DNA of 64,000 nt. Origin: Mytilus californianus (Eukaryota; Mollusca; Bivalvia; Mytilida; Mytilidae). The position numbers and the translations under genes were made by a program. Shown here in pieces: positions 1 through 11,569 of this stretch (position 1 is the first letter of the stretch; each line of letters begins with the position of its first letter). The DNA lies in the NCBI RefSeq assembly GCF_021869535.1, contig NW_026262604.1, positions 54,088,247 through 54,152,246 of the forward strand. Reading direction: 5' to 3'. The notes under the pieces were generated by a model, which saw only the letters and a list, made by a program, of their open reading frames with translations, did no database searches and was not told where the DNA came from.

Positions 1-359
1 AACAATAAAATGATACTAAAGACACAAAGTACCGATATAAGATTACACGCAGTTACCGAAAGCTAGTCCAAAGACAGTTGCAAGCAATATACTAGTAAGT
101 AATTCTCCAACTGTTTATTTTCATGCATTGAGATATATACATTAAGATGACTTTCAAATGTTTGAATCTAAGTGTTCCTTGTGAAGGCAATGATGCGTAG
201 ATTCATTGGTAGTTGGATGTGGACTGATTGATCTTTTAGTCTTAAATACAAGTACATGTTTTTCTTAATACTTATTAACGTGTATGGGTTTTGAACTAGC
301 TTTCAGCAATCGTGAGTACTCTCAGATTTGTAATTTGTTTTGAAAGTGTTTTTTTTTAT
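1..359. repeat. Edge fragment and 5' portion of a dispersed repeat
   Basis: Positions 1-90 (taccgatataag, agttaccgaaagctag) resemble 46170-46265 and form a second dispersed family. From about 190 the sequence (agctttcagcaatcgtgagtactctcag) resembles 55780-55830, which leads into the 'caatcatacc' repeat there. No gene is seen. Confidence 0.45.
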
Positions 360-607
360 AGATCTGATGAGTTAAACCCTTTTTAACACAAGCACGCCCT
401 CAAACATGTTTAACCCCGCAATATCATGTATGTGCCTGTCCCAAGTCAGGAGCATGTCGTTGATTCATTATTTGTGATTTGTTGATGCTACACCGGTTTT
501 CTCATTTGACTGATTGTTTTCATTTGTGATTTTGTCGTCTTGTATAGCTTGCTATGCCGCGGTATGGGTTTTGCTCATTGTTGATGGCCGTACGATGACC
601 TTTTAAT
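360..607 (+). repeat. 'caatcatacc' family repeat, copy 1 (broken)
   Basis: It begins gatctgatgagttaaa and includes acatgtttaaccccgcaata, tgtcccaagtcaggagc and ttgctcattgttgatggccg. It stops at 607, where a foldback MITE starts, so the usual gttgtctcattggcaatcat ending is missing. Order and content match the fuller copies at 952-1340 and 55853-56313. Confidence 0.7.
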
Positions 608-885
608 TTCAAAGGGTTTAAGTTTGTTTCGGCCGACAAAGCAGTCACCAATGTGGTGCTGGTATGCCGTAAATACTACATGGACGTTGTTAAGAATAAA
701 AATTTTAATACAAGAACAAGTCTGAACTATGTTTGTTTACTATTTGACTCTCTGTGGAGCGCACGGACTTGAATTTAGATGAATTAAAATGTTTATTCTT
801 AACAACGTCCATGTAGTATTTACGGCATACCACCACCACATTGGTGACTGCTTTGTCGGCCGGTACAAACACAAACCCCTTTGAA
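608..885. mobile_element. Foldback MITE, 278 bp
   Basis: Two arms of roughly 100 bp (from 608 ttcaaaggg, and ending ttgaa at 885) are inverted copies. They include cggccgacaaagcagtcacc, gccgtaaatactacatggac and gttgttaagaataaa. The loop between them is about 75 bp. The element terminates a 'caatcatacc' repeat, indicating insertion or a breakpoint there. No convincing target duplication could be read. It is noncoding. Confidence 0.7.
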
Positions 886-951
886 GTTTTGTTATACCTG
901 TAGAAAAACTTATTTCAAACGGGATAGCACATCCAATTTCTTCAATTTATA

Positions 952-1340
952 TCCATCTGATCAGTTAAGTCTTTTTCAACTGATTTTTATAGTTTTGTAG
1001 TACAGTTACAACATCACTGTCCCAGGTTAGGGGGGGCGCCCACTGACATGTTTAACCCCGCCACATTCTGTATGTGCCTGTCCAAAGTCAGGAGCCTGTA
1101 GTTCAGTGGTTGTCGTTGGTTGCTGTGTTACCTTTTTGTTTTTCGTTCAATATTTTGTACATAAATTGGGCCGAAATGTTTCTCGTTTGAATTAATTGCA
1201 TTTGTCATTTCGGGGCCTTTTATAGCTGACTATGCGATATGGGCTTTGCTCATTGTTGAAGGCCGTTCAGTGACCTATAGTTGTTATTTATTGTGTCATT
1301 TGGTCTCTTGTGGAGAGTTGTTTCATTTGCAATCATACCA
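952..1340 (+). repeat. 'caatcatacc' family repeat, copy 2 (full)
   Basis: It runs from atctgatcagttaag through caactgatttttatag, tcccaggttagg, aaccccgccacattctgtat, ggggccttttatagctgact and ttgctcattgttgaaggccg to caatcatacc. It is in the same orientation as the broken copy before it. The family is noncoding and probably a non-autonomous mobile element; class not determined. Confidence 0.75.
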
Positions 1341-3760
1341 GATATACTATTGTTTTAATGAAATTTCACAGTTTAAGGTTATAATCTTAAAAACTATGAT
1401 AGATAATGAGAAATTTTAAATAGCAAAAAATGTTCAGCAAAGTAGGAAAAAATCATTTGTGTGCGATGGATTTACTTTCCATATCGACAGAACATCTTAG
1501 TCAGAGGATATTTCATGGCGATGTAACGCTAATAATTGCAAAGGTATTTCAGTAAATCCCCGATTTACCGTCTTTGGGCATCACCACCGTCAGCAAAATA
1601 CAGACGTGATTCGAACGGTCCAGAATCATCTATGGTCACTACAATGAACAATGTTATTCAGCACAGCTATGTACATGTACTTATAGTATTTTAATGTTTT
1701 CTTAAAACAGTTGGCTTCAAATATGACTACAACGTTATGACATGTAAAACGGGTACTTTTAATCTTTTGATTATAATAAAAAGGACTTATCCTGTTCGAA
1801 AATAGTGTAGATATATAAGTAAATCTACCTGTGATTACCTGAGTTTAACGCAAAAGAATGCGCGCAAATGTAATAAAAAGCTGCGCGCAAACGTAATGAT
1901 TTTTGCGCGCAATTGTATTGCACCGGCACGAAACAGTTGTCACTAGACGTTTCGCTAACAACAATCTATAAATCAAAATTGAAAAAAGCATGATTTTTTT
2001 CAAGATTCCAAATAGAAATTTTGCCATATTTTTCAAGTAATTAATAACATTGGACTTTTACTACTAGGGAAACTAATTTTTATACAAACAGTTATAACAA
2101 TTCACTGAATTTGAATTCGCTCCTTGGTTGACAAGTTCCGTGTTTTGCAAGAAAGATGAAACACGTTAACATCTGAAGAATTTCACAAGAAAAATAATTT
2201 TCCAGACATATTCAACTAACCACGGACTCATTTTCAAAGGAAAGGTTTTCCAGAGAATTAATTTCCAAGCAAAAGATGGAGTTGACCTTTCTAACGTTTG
2301 ACGTTTCATCTCAAAAACAGGGCTTTTCATCTTTTATGTTAGACTTCACATCTCATCTCCTGACTGGGGTGTAGAAATATTGTCATTAATGCGTCCATTG
2401 CGTTTCAATATAAATATACCGCTACGCTCGGTCGAAATAGGGACGTTAAATTTGATGCCTCGCTTAGGGTGCGTGTGACGCTCCTAACCTTTGCAAAGTC
2501 TTTATAAGGGGTTATGTATTTCAATTAAAAAATGCTGTCTCTATCCAAAATAAACCTGGATTTCCAGACAAGTCAACATTTCATGGCTTCATCCTACGTA
2601 TTGTAATAATTTGTTTTTCATCCTACAAATGTATTAGATATTTGCCACTGGACGTTTAGAAAACAAATTTTAATCAACCAATCTATCCCTTACGCTGAAA
2701 TAAACATCTCTTGTTATTATTTTCCTTCTTTACCTCACGCGTCTCAGTGGATGCTTGATTTTTTTAGGGGGCTTTACTGTGTAGTCCTTCAATACAGTTG
2801 GGTTCATTTGCAGATCTTAAGAAGCCTCTGTTTAGTTTATTCACATCTGTTCTAGACTAAGGACAATTTAGTAAGGAGTCGTGTTTTTACGCAGGCTAAA
2901 ATCCAGCAATAGACTTTACATCTCAAGTGCCGAATTGTCCATTTAAAGTCCTAGCCTTTGGTCTACAGCGAAATACTATTTATCTCTAATGCTAGACTTC
3001 ATACAATATCGCATGGGTTGTATTGTATATCGCCAGCGCAAGGCTTTACATCTGAAGCTCTACTGTTTACATCTGAAGATTTATACGGCTATCCTTCACT
3101 GCGTTGTCCTGTAATAATGGTGTCAACAGCAGATCTTTAAAAGTGTAGGTTGATTGTATTCGCATCTTTTTCCGTAAAGTAGAATCTTTCAGATTAGTGC
3201 TTGACTTGACAAATTTAGCACTGCACTTAACACTTAACCAAGTGCTGTACTTAACATCTATAGCTATAAGGCTTGACTTTTGATCTCAAACGCTGGACTT
3301 TTCAGCTTCTGCAATAGATTTCATATGTCAATTTTTGCATTCAAATGATTGACAGGGTTGCAGAAAAATGGAAAACCAAAGACTTCACCAGTTCCTGCAG
3401 CGTAAGTGGGGCATCCGGCCGTTTGACGATGCAGTATGTATAGATACGGCGCCACGCCCTGTCGGAATACGAACGTTAAATCCGGAGACTCATCTAGGAT
3501 GAGTGCCACTGTCAATGAACGTGCATTGAGGAACACTTTAACAACTCTCTGGTAGGTCCGTATAGGTGACAAGATGCATGGCGAAATTTGTATCCACATT
3601 AAACGTACCTTGAAAAACATATCCATTGAATACATTTGTGTTCGTCCTTAATATACATGAAATATTTGCCGCTGAACTTTTATTTAAGGATGATGTATTA
3701 AACGATCAATCCCTTAGGCTGAACTTTACATATTAAATGTCAGACATTATACATTTTCAG
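1341..3760. other. Intergenic region with a degenerate 'ctttacatct' repeat
   Basis: No gene is supported. At 1850-1925 tgcgcgcaa recurs three times (a motif also used by the MITEs at 3983-4407 and 46672-46794). From about 2280 to 3760, variants of gactttacatctcaa recur at irregular spacing (for example 2908, 3037, 3066, 3241 and 3276). Two related blocks with gggacgttaaatttgatg (about 2440) and gaacgttaaatccggag (about 3470) suggest an older duplicated repeat. All are strongly diverged. Confidence 0.45.
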
Positions 3761-3982
3761 TATGTCGAAATTATTAAAAGCTTGTCAGTAACACTCATTA
3801 CTCAAAATTTCATATTTCGAAATTAACAACAAATAGCGAATTTCTACATTATCAATTCCCGAGGTTTTACCAACGAAATGTAACGTTTAGAGCTCACTGT
3901 GACCCTTTCTCGTCACTTAGCGTCCGTCGTCGTCGTCGTCGTTCTGCTGTTAATTCTTCTGAAACCACAGGTCAAACTAGTA

Positions 3983-4407
3983 TGGAGCCCCTTAAGTGCC
4001 AAAGATGAAATGTATAATAGTTGTTCGCGCTACATTAAATCCTTTGCGCATAACTTTAAATCTTAAGCGCACAATTTTGAATCTTGTGCGCACAACGTTT
4101 GTTCAAGATTTAAAGTTGTGCTCACAAGAATAAAAAATTGTGCGAACAAGATTAAAAATTGTGCACACAAGATTACAAGCTATTCGCACCATGTTTTTGC
4201 GCTGGACTTAAAATTGCAAGTGCTCGTGCAATTGTTGAAACTATATAGCTTACAGAATGGAACTAAATAACAAAACAAGATCGGCAACATATGATTTACA
4301 AACAATTTTTAAAAGTTATGTGCAAAAGATTTAAAGTTTTGCGCACAAGATTTAAATTTGCACACACAAATAGTATACATTTCATCTTTGGTACAAAAGG
4401 GATTCCT
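3983..4407. mobile_element. MITE with 'gcgcacaagatt' motifs, about 425 bp
   Basis: Ends match as inverted copies over about 40 bp: ggagccccttaagtgccaaag at the left against ggaatcccttttgtaccaaag read from the right, then gatgaaatgtata in both. A TA dinucleotide flanks each end (3981-3982 and 4408-4409). Inside, gcgcacaa/aagattaaa-type motifs recur about ten times in both orientations. A TA duplication suggests a Tc1/mariner-type source, but the transposase family is inferred only from that. Confidence 0.6.
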
Positions 4408-4409
4408 TA

Positions 4410-5479
4410 AATTAGAAACAATCTTTACCGAAATCGTCCTATATGTATCTTATTTCAAAAAAGAGTTCGCCTTTCAACCAATATGGTAGCCAATTTAAAA
4501 AAAAGAATATAGCGATAGGCTGCAAGTAATGTCTTTTATCTTGTAAAATATTATCTATTAATAGAGGCCAAATTGCTCAAAATGGCATGAACTACTTACT
4601 ACCCATTTCTCCAAAACTATCAGACGACTCTTTTATTGACTTAAGATGAAGAATTTTACCTATTTTTGCGATTTTGTCTATAAGCAATAACAACAGATGA
4701 CGTAAATCTTTAATCGATTCCTTCCAAGCAATTATCCGTACTCATATTTATGCAATGGTCGAAACAGAATATACATTATACAGACTGAAACTAAATGACA
4801 AAAAAAGATTGGCAAAATATGATTTAAAAACAAGTCACACGTGCACCGATATCATCAGTCAACTTCTTGTAGCAGTTAGTGTTTTTGCATGCTGATTTTA
4901 CCAAGTTTTTGCCTTTTTGCTAGAAACTATTCGAAATATTTTGATTTTATGCAAAATTCCGGTTGAGCGACATCTGCTCCTTGAAGCGTGTTCTTTGATG
5001 TGTGATAAGATAATTAGGCTGAATAATTAGACTTTAAATATGTTGAAGTTAGATCTATTCTGACTCTGCGCTACATGTGCATTCAAAGTGTGTTAAGGAT
5101 CAGGATCACCCTCGGCATGCCAAGAAATCCTCGCTCAATACTCCGAATATAGAATTCATAAGATAAGAAAATTCCTTGTGGAACCCCTTGAATTAGGCTT
5201 TCCAATCCAAACCTTGCTTTCTAACCGATCTATTCATGTACAAGATCGTCAACTCTTTTTTATTCAAATAAAAAAATCTACTGTGCCGTTATATATATAT
5301 ATACAGGTATGTTGTCTTCCTGGAATCCCCGCATGAAAAGAAAGAAATATCCCTCCCCCTCCCCCCCTCCCCCCCCCCCCCCCCCCCCCGAGTCCAAGAT
5401 AATATGTTCCTGCAACACGTGATGTTTTACCACGTGGGGTTAACATTAGAATAAGTGCCGAATATAGTAGTGAATAAAA
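4410..5479. other. Intergenic, with a long poly-C tract
   Basis: No gene or named repeat was recognised, apart from 5351-5389, a C-rich run with an uninterrupted stretch of about 20 C. A short ta run lies at 5291-5301. Confidence 0.5.
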
Positions 5480-5720
5480 TTGAGAATGGAAATGGGGAAT
5501 GTGTCAAAGAGACAACAACCCGACCAAAGAGCGGAAAACAGCCGAAGGCCACCAATGGGTCTACAATACAGCGAGAAAATCCCGCACCCGGAGCCGTGCT
5601 TCAGCTGGCCCCTTAACAAAAATGTGTACTAGTTCAGTAATAATGGACGTCATACTAAACTCCGAAATATACAAAAGAAACTAAAATTAAAAATCATACA
5701 AGACTAACGAAGGTACCTAG
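5480..5720 (+). repeat. 'ttgagaatggaaatgggg' dispersed repeat, copy 1
   Basis: It contains ggaatgtgtcaaagagacaa, caacccgaccaaagagcg, cgcacccggagccgtgcttc, aatggacgtcatactaaact and cataccagactaac-like ends, as in the copy at 49533-49870. I remember the family as common in Mytilus. Short open frames here are by-products of the repeat. Confidence 0.7.
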
Positions 5721-6055
5721 AAGAAGAAAAAGGTATTTTGTTCAAAGGGTGCCGGTGTACACTCTCTGTGTCCATAATTTACATGAAATATTTGCCGCTG
5801 TACCTTGTCTGTTCTATGAATTCTTACCCTGAGTTTTCTATCTGTTCCATGTCAAGAAATCTCCAATGGACCCCCTACGGCACCCATTAGTAGTGAAGTA
5901 TTTTACCTATACCCACGAAATCCACGAAAATTGGTATCCAACGAATAATAATGAGTCCACAGTGGTCAATATTAATCGTCCGTGTAATTTTAAAGGAGGA
6001 GAAATTTTTTTTGTGGGTTCGTGTTGCTCATTCTTTAGTTTTATATACAAAAAAA

Positions 6056-6345
6056 GGTTATGTGGTATATGCCAATGAGACAACTATTGACAAAGTTCAA
6101 GTCAAGGGTTTAAGCAAAGACGTGCAACATAACGGCCTCTAACAATAAGTATAAAAGGCCCCGGTACGGAAAATGTGAACCAATTCAAACGAAAAATGAA
6201 ACAAACGGCCTGATTTACGGGAACAAAATAAACGGAAATCAGTTATAACAGACAGAAACACAAGACAACTGAATAAAAGGCTGCGGACTACAAGCAGACA
6301 CTTGCAGGATGTGGCGGGGCTAAACATATGTTTGTGAGCATTCAA
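6056..6345 (-). repeat. 'caatcatacc' family repeat, minus-strand copy
   Basis: Read on the reverse strand it follows the family order from atgtttagccccgccacatc through ggggccttttatac to gttgtctcattggcatatacc, diverged. The open frame overlapping it on the reverse strand is not a gene. Confidence 0.6.
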
Positions 6346-7544
6346 TCCCCTCATAGCCTGGGGCAGTGGGGGTAACAGCACAGCATAAAAAACCTGTAAA
6401 AAATAGCTTTTGAAATGGCTACGCAAATTAGCACGAATCCCCCCATAAAAAAAATAGGTAAAAAAACATATTTGAATGCCCATCTGGTTTATTCTGTCTA
6501 TAGTATCTTGTAAAGAATAAAGAATTTGTTGGCTTGTGATATGGCGTTGACGTTGTTTTTTTTTTAAATCATTGAAAATTGTTGGTAATGTACAATCTAA
6601 AATCCTAGTAACAAGTTTTTTTGGGGTCTGGATGGGGGGGTGGGGGGGGGGGGGGGGCCTTCGTTACTGCATTCTTTATTATTTAGATCATTTTCTCTAT
6701 TCTTTATACTTTTTTCCATAATTATCTGTCCTTTGTATTTTAGCACCTCATTATTTTCTATTCTTTACTTTTTTTTTGTCTCATTTTTTGTTTCATTCTT
6801 TATATTTTTTTGTCATTATTCTATACTCTGTAAACCCCACCCACGCCCTCGTTTATATGTAATTTTTCGATAATGAAAGATTTCCAAAATTATAATGCCA
6901 ATTTGCCTTTTGTGTATTTTTTAGCATTGCTCGCAAGTGTCAATGGTTTAAAATTAAGGCAAATGTATAAAAGTGATAGTTTAGCAGGTCTTAAAAATCC
7001 TTCAGATGTCTCTTTGACACAGGATATACAAAACAGAGTTCCCATCTTATGGTACTATTGCTGTGTTTCAAGCATAAAGTACATGTAAGAATCCCACACA
7101 AAAAAAACTTTTGATATTTGTTTGGTTTAATGGTTTCGAGGCTTGTTGAAATGACACCTTAAAACACTGAATATGACTTCCTAGTCAATAGTTTTTAATT
7201 ACAACTCTATCCAAGCAAACATCTTAAAATTCAGAGTTAGTTGCAGCTGGTTCAATTGTTTACAAGAAGTTCTTAGAATTTTCTGTAAATCATCAGACAT
7301 GGGAAGCATTATTTCACAGATATGAATGAAAAAAATCAATAGAGTTTTTTTAATGTTTTTTTTTCTCTTTGAAAAGATACTTTATTTAAAAAATTTGGCT
7401 GAAATTCTGTCACGGATGATATCCAAGCGGGTAAAACGAACAATGTCCATTGCGAGTCATTTCTATTGTAACTGCATCTACAAAATTGTAGCTGCGGTAA
7501 CTCATTTGAACTCTTTTTAATATTGAACACATTTCAGTGGGAGG
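6346..7544. other. Intergenic, with poly-G and a T-rich 'ctattcttt' repeat
   Basis: A G run occupies 6634-6657. From 6660 to 6860 is a T-rich repeat (attctttatt, ttctctattcttt, ctctgtaaaccc) that resembles 34240-34445. Small open frames here are low-complexity. No gene is seen. Confidence 0.5.
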
Positions 7545-7914
7545 GTTGAGCACTCACAAACATATTTGGCCTTTGGTCGGGTTGGTGTCTCTTTGACACA
7601 TTCCCAATTTCCATTCTCAACTTTATTAACCGCGGCATATTCTTTAAGTGCCTGTCACAAGTCAAGATTCTGCAGTTCAGTGGTTGTCGTTGGTTCGTGT
7701 CATATTTGTTTTCATAAACTGTTTTGTTATAAATTAAGCCGTTAGTTTTCTCAATTTAGTTGTTTAATATATTTCATGTCGGGGCATTTTATAGCCGACT
7801 ATACGGTATGGATTTTTTTTCTCATTGTTGAAGGCCGTATACGGTTGCTTATAATTGCTAACATCCACTTCTTTTGTACTTTGGCGGGTAGTTGTCTAGT
7901 TGACAATCATACCA
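7545..7914 (+). repeat. Fused ends of two dispersed families
   Basis: Positions 7560-7622 are the reverse complement of the start of the 'ttgagaatggaaatgggg' family (ttggtgtctctttgacacat). From about 7625 the sequence is a 'caatcatacc' family copy ending gacaatcataccat at 7914. The junction joins the two families directly, as happens when such repeats nest or share a module. Confidence 0.6.
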
Positions 7915-9065
7915 TATCTCCTTATTTTTATTTTAACATTAACATAATTCAATAATGAAGATTAGAGAAAACATATTTAAAGACTTTACAATATCCCCCT
8001 CTTTGTAAAATTGACCACATTAACATTATTAAAAAATGAACATAGAGAAAAAAATAAATCTCACTTAAAGATTTGCTCACCATCTGCTTAAAAATTTAAA
8101 CGAGTTTGTACAGCAAAAATCGTTTGTTGCATTTTAATACTTATATCAAAAACAGAAAAAAATACCCGGATAGTTTCTACAACTTAGTAATATTGTGGTT
8201 TAACAGAATGGATAGTTCCAGTAACTGCAATGGTAAAAAATGTATATAATTTAAATGTTCGTTGTTATAATTTTAACGTAGTATTAATGCATAGAATTTG
8301 AGGGGAGTGGATAAATTTGAATAAGGCATCTGTTAAATAATGGGAGCGCTTAATATTCAATTGTCGTCAGAACCACGTAACATAATCACAATTCCGATAA
8401 CATGCATGTTGTTGTTGTACGTCCAGTGACAAATATAATCGTTAATTTGGCAGTGAAAATGCCGGGGTTAATCATGCTTGAAATGTTTAAATGTAACCAA
8501 AAAGAAGTTTTATTCTTAAGTTAAAGACATACAATGCGGAATCCAGAAATGTTTTTAATTATACGGATCTTTTTTTAAACTTTTTTGTTTCCTTTCTGAT
8601 GTATAATAGGAAAGAATGAAAAATACTTTCAGATTGCTTGAATTGCTATTTAACTCATTTAAAAAATTCATACAATTTTTGTTCGTTGTATTGACCAAAG
8701 GGGAAGACGAAATATGGTTTGTGCATGAACCACTGTTTTCTTGTTTAATTCTATCTCATCTATTAGAATGGTTTGGATAAAGAACCACATTTTGTTTCCG
8801 AAATGACTTATATAATTGAGCACACCCTTATTAGTTAAATAACTTAGACTAAAGTGTTACATGCCTGGTAAATAAATCTAGTTGTATCATCATTTCATTT
8901 TTCTACATTAATATTTATCAAACGAAAAACACACATAATTCAGGAAAATATATGCATAAATATTTTATTGATATCTCTCCTGAGGTACACAATAAATATC
9001 CTTTATCCCGCCGCAAGAATGACGAGTGTGTCGAATGGTTTAAAAAAATAAATTTTGTAGATTTT
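7915..9065. other. Unrecognised AT-rich intergenic DNA
   Basis: No gene, RNA or named repeat was recognised. The stretch is AT-rich with scattered homopolymers. Confidence 0.5.
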
Positions 9066-9325
9066 TTGTCTGATTGTTGATTCAAGTCGAGAAAATTGAT
9101 ATTTTTGTTCCTGGTTGCTGCTTCTAGTATAGAAGATCGAAATATTTTTTTCCTTCTTCTTATTGCTTCAAGTAAAGAGGAACGATAGAATTTTTTTCCC
9201 CTGATTGTTGCTTCAAGTACAGAAAACTGATAGATGTTTTTCTTCTTCTGATTGTTGCTTCAAGAAATGGATTATTTGTTTGATTGTGCTTCAAGTAGAG
9301 AAGATCGATTGAATTATTTTTTTTA
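9066..9325 (+). repeat. Minisatellite, about 5 units of ~55-60 bp
   Basis: Units share gattgttgcttcaagtagag followed by aagatcgata and a T-rich run. Starts are near 9070, 9112, 9163, 9217 and 9250, with a last diverged unit near 9285. Unit lengths vary. It is noncoding. Confidence 0.65.
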
Positions 9326-9894
9326 CCTACCATTACCAAATAAGGTTTCTCATTAAAACCGACCCATCATATCAGTATATTGCAATCAGTTCATATTATC
9401 GACCTTAGTATGCATGTTCGATAAATTCTATGCATGGTGATCTGACGTCTGACAGTTCTTTTCAAGACTATCATGTTGAAAAAGCATCGTATGTAATTCC
9501 CAACAGTGGCCGATATTAGAGTGTTAGAATGCTTGTTTTCCATGGCAGCTTATATATCTACAAATTTATCTTATAAAAAGTTTTTTTTATGGACCTTGAT
9601 TGGTAGTGTGGGACTTTTATTAACGACTTGTATAAACTATATGCACTTCTTAGAACTTGGTTTAGTGTTAATCAAAGTTAAACAGTATATATTATTTGGC
9701 ATGAACATAATTATTATTTACCAAATTGAACTTAATTATAAGAATCTGGAAACAAACTACTTGTATATCTCATGTTTGTTGCTTAAGTTGTCATATCAAT
9801 CCATTTCCTAATATTACCAAGCACATTTTATATGTTAAATACTCATGAATTAGAATGTATTGAAATAAAAAAAATATTCCACTAAATGTAAAAA

Positions 9895-11236
9895 AAAGTA
9901 ATAAAAACCCCAATCAGATGCGGATCCAGGATTTTGAACCCTGAACAGTTGGGGCAGGTATGGACAAAAGGTTCAAGCTTGATACAGCTCTGAATTTTGA
10001 TTGTGATTAAATATTTGACATGCACAGCACAGGTTTCTGCCACAGAATGAATTAATGTGGCCAAAGAACTGAAAAATCTGAAATTGGATTTTACCTTTTA
10101 TGGTCCAATATCCAAAATCTAAATCCATGGTTAGAATCAGCATATCCAAATGCACCAAGAATTTAATTTATCTATTTTGTAATGGACCATAATATCCAAG
10201 TATACCAAGAATTTAATTATAATTCATTAATGGACAAAACATATTGTGTATTAGCTCTGTTTTTATAGGAGTTCACTTCATAAAAAAAAATCGTAAGGGT
10301 TCGATGGAACCCAGTGTCTTGCCTTCTTTTGTGGATGACGACAGAAAGAAGGATCGCTATGTTTCGCTTTTGCAACAAAGTCTCAGGCTCACCAATAATG
10401 GGGAAAAAGTTTGTTAAAATTTTCCTCTAGATTTTATCTTTTGATTGTAAGAAGCTTCTGTCCAAGTTTGGTAAAAATCAAGGATTGTTTATGAATCTTA
10501 TAAATGTTTTGAAAAATTTAACTGCCGACTGTATGTAATATTAACTGGAACAAAACTAAGTCCATTCATAAGTTATATAGGGAAAAATAGGAAATACATT
10601 TTTACAAAATTTCCTTCTAGATACTAGCTTTTGATCATAAATAAGCTTCTGTCCAAGTTTGGTACAAATCCATGATAGTTTAAGAAATTAATCAAAATTT
10701 TTAAAACTTTAACCACAGAGTGAATGTAATGTTAACTGGCAAAATAACTAAGCCCATTTATAAGTAAAATACTGATAAACCGGATTTTTTTTTTACAAAA
10801 TTTACTTCTGGATACTATCTTATGATCATAACCAAGCTTCTATCCAAGTTTGGTAGAAATCCAGGATATTTTAATAAAAATATTAAAGTTTTAAAAACTT
10901 TAACCACTGAGTGAATGTAATGTTAGCTGGTAGAAAAACAAAGACCATTTATAAATAAAATACAGATAAACGGGTTTTTTTTACAAAATTTACTTCTGGA
11001 TACTATATTATGATCATAAACAAGCTTCTGTCCAAGTTTGGTAGAAATCCAGGATAGTTTAAGAAAGTTATTAAAATTTGAAAAACTTTAACCACAGAGT
11101 GAATAATTGTGGACACCATCGACAACAGAATGTAGGATCGCTATGTCTCGCTTTTGTGACAAAAGTCGCAGGCTCAACAAAAATGTATATATAAATTAAT
11201 GTGGATCTATTTGATAATGGGGCTAAAAATTCAATA
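9895..11236 (+). repeat. Mollusc dispersed repeat with ~191-bp internal tandem units (left copy)
   Basis: This region ends at the CACTA-like insertion. It contains tcgctatgt, ctcgcttttgtgacaaaag and tcgcaggctcaacaaaaat, which I associate with a widespread bivalve repeat. Four internal units share aagcttctgtccaagtttgg, starting at about 10452, 10643, 10834 and 11022 (spacing 188-191 bp). The same four-unit structure recurs at 19133-19795. Sequence after the tandem block (aatgtggatctatttgataatgg) matches 19960-19990, where the uninterrupted relative continues. Confidence 0.7.
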
Positions 11237-11560
11237 CACTACAAACTGCTCCGAGTCTGAAAAGACCAGTTTTTGTGCTCGACCATAAAAGTCGAGCACA
11301 CATTTTACTCGACTAGTCTCGACATTGTCTCGACAGTACTTAATTGTACTAGACTAGGTCTCCACTTAACTTAATTAGTCTGATTCAGTACTTGATGATC
11401 TTGGTGTAGTCTGAAATGGTCTCGACCAAGGCTCGACCAGTCTCGACCTATCTCAACCAGTCTCGACTAGTCTAGATTCAGTCTCAACCAGTCTCGACCT
11501 GTCTCGACTAGTCTGGACCTTCAAATTTAGTCTTCACTGGTGTAAATCAGCTCATCTAAC
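11237..11560. repeat. Left terminal and subterminal inverted repeat of the CACTA-like element
   Basis: This arm matches the reverse complement of 17260-17577 almost throughout. It includes a short perfect hairpin (gtgctcgac at 11276-11284, seven-base loop, gtcgagcac). About a dozen copies of ctcgac or close variants (ctcaac) follow, often as tctcgaccagtctcgac. Repeated short motifs near the ends are a known property of CACTA elements, where they bind the element's DNA-binding protein; that role here is inferred. The arm ends near the segment ttcaaatttagtcttcactgg. Confidence 0.75.
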
Positions 11561-11569
11561 TAAATTATA

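Noticed and set aside
6640..6873. 77-codon plus-strand open frame
   Set aside because: It is a translation of poly-G and a T-rich low-complexity repeat.
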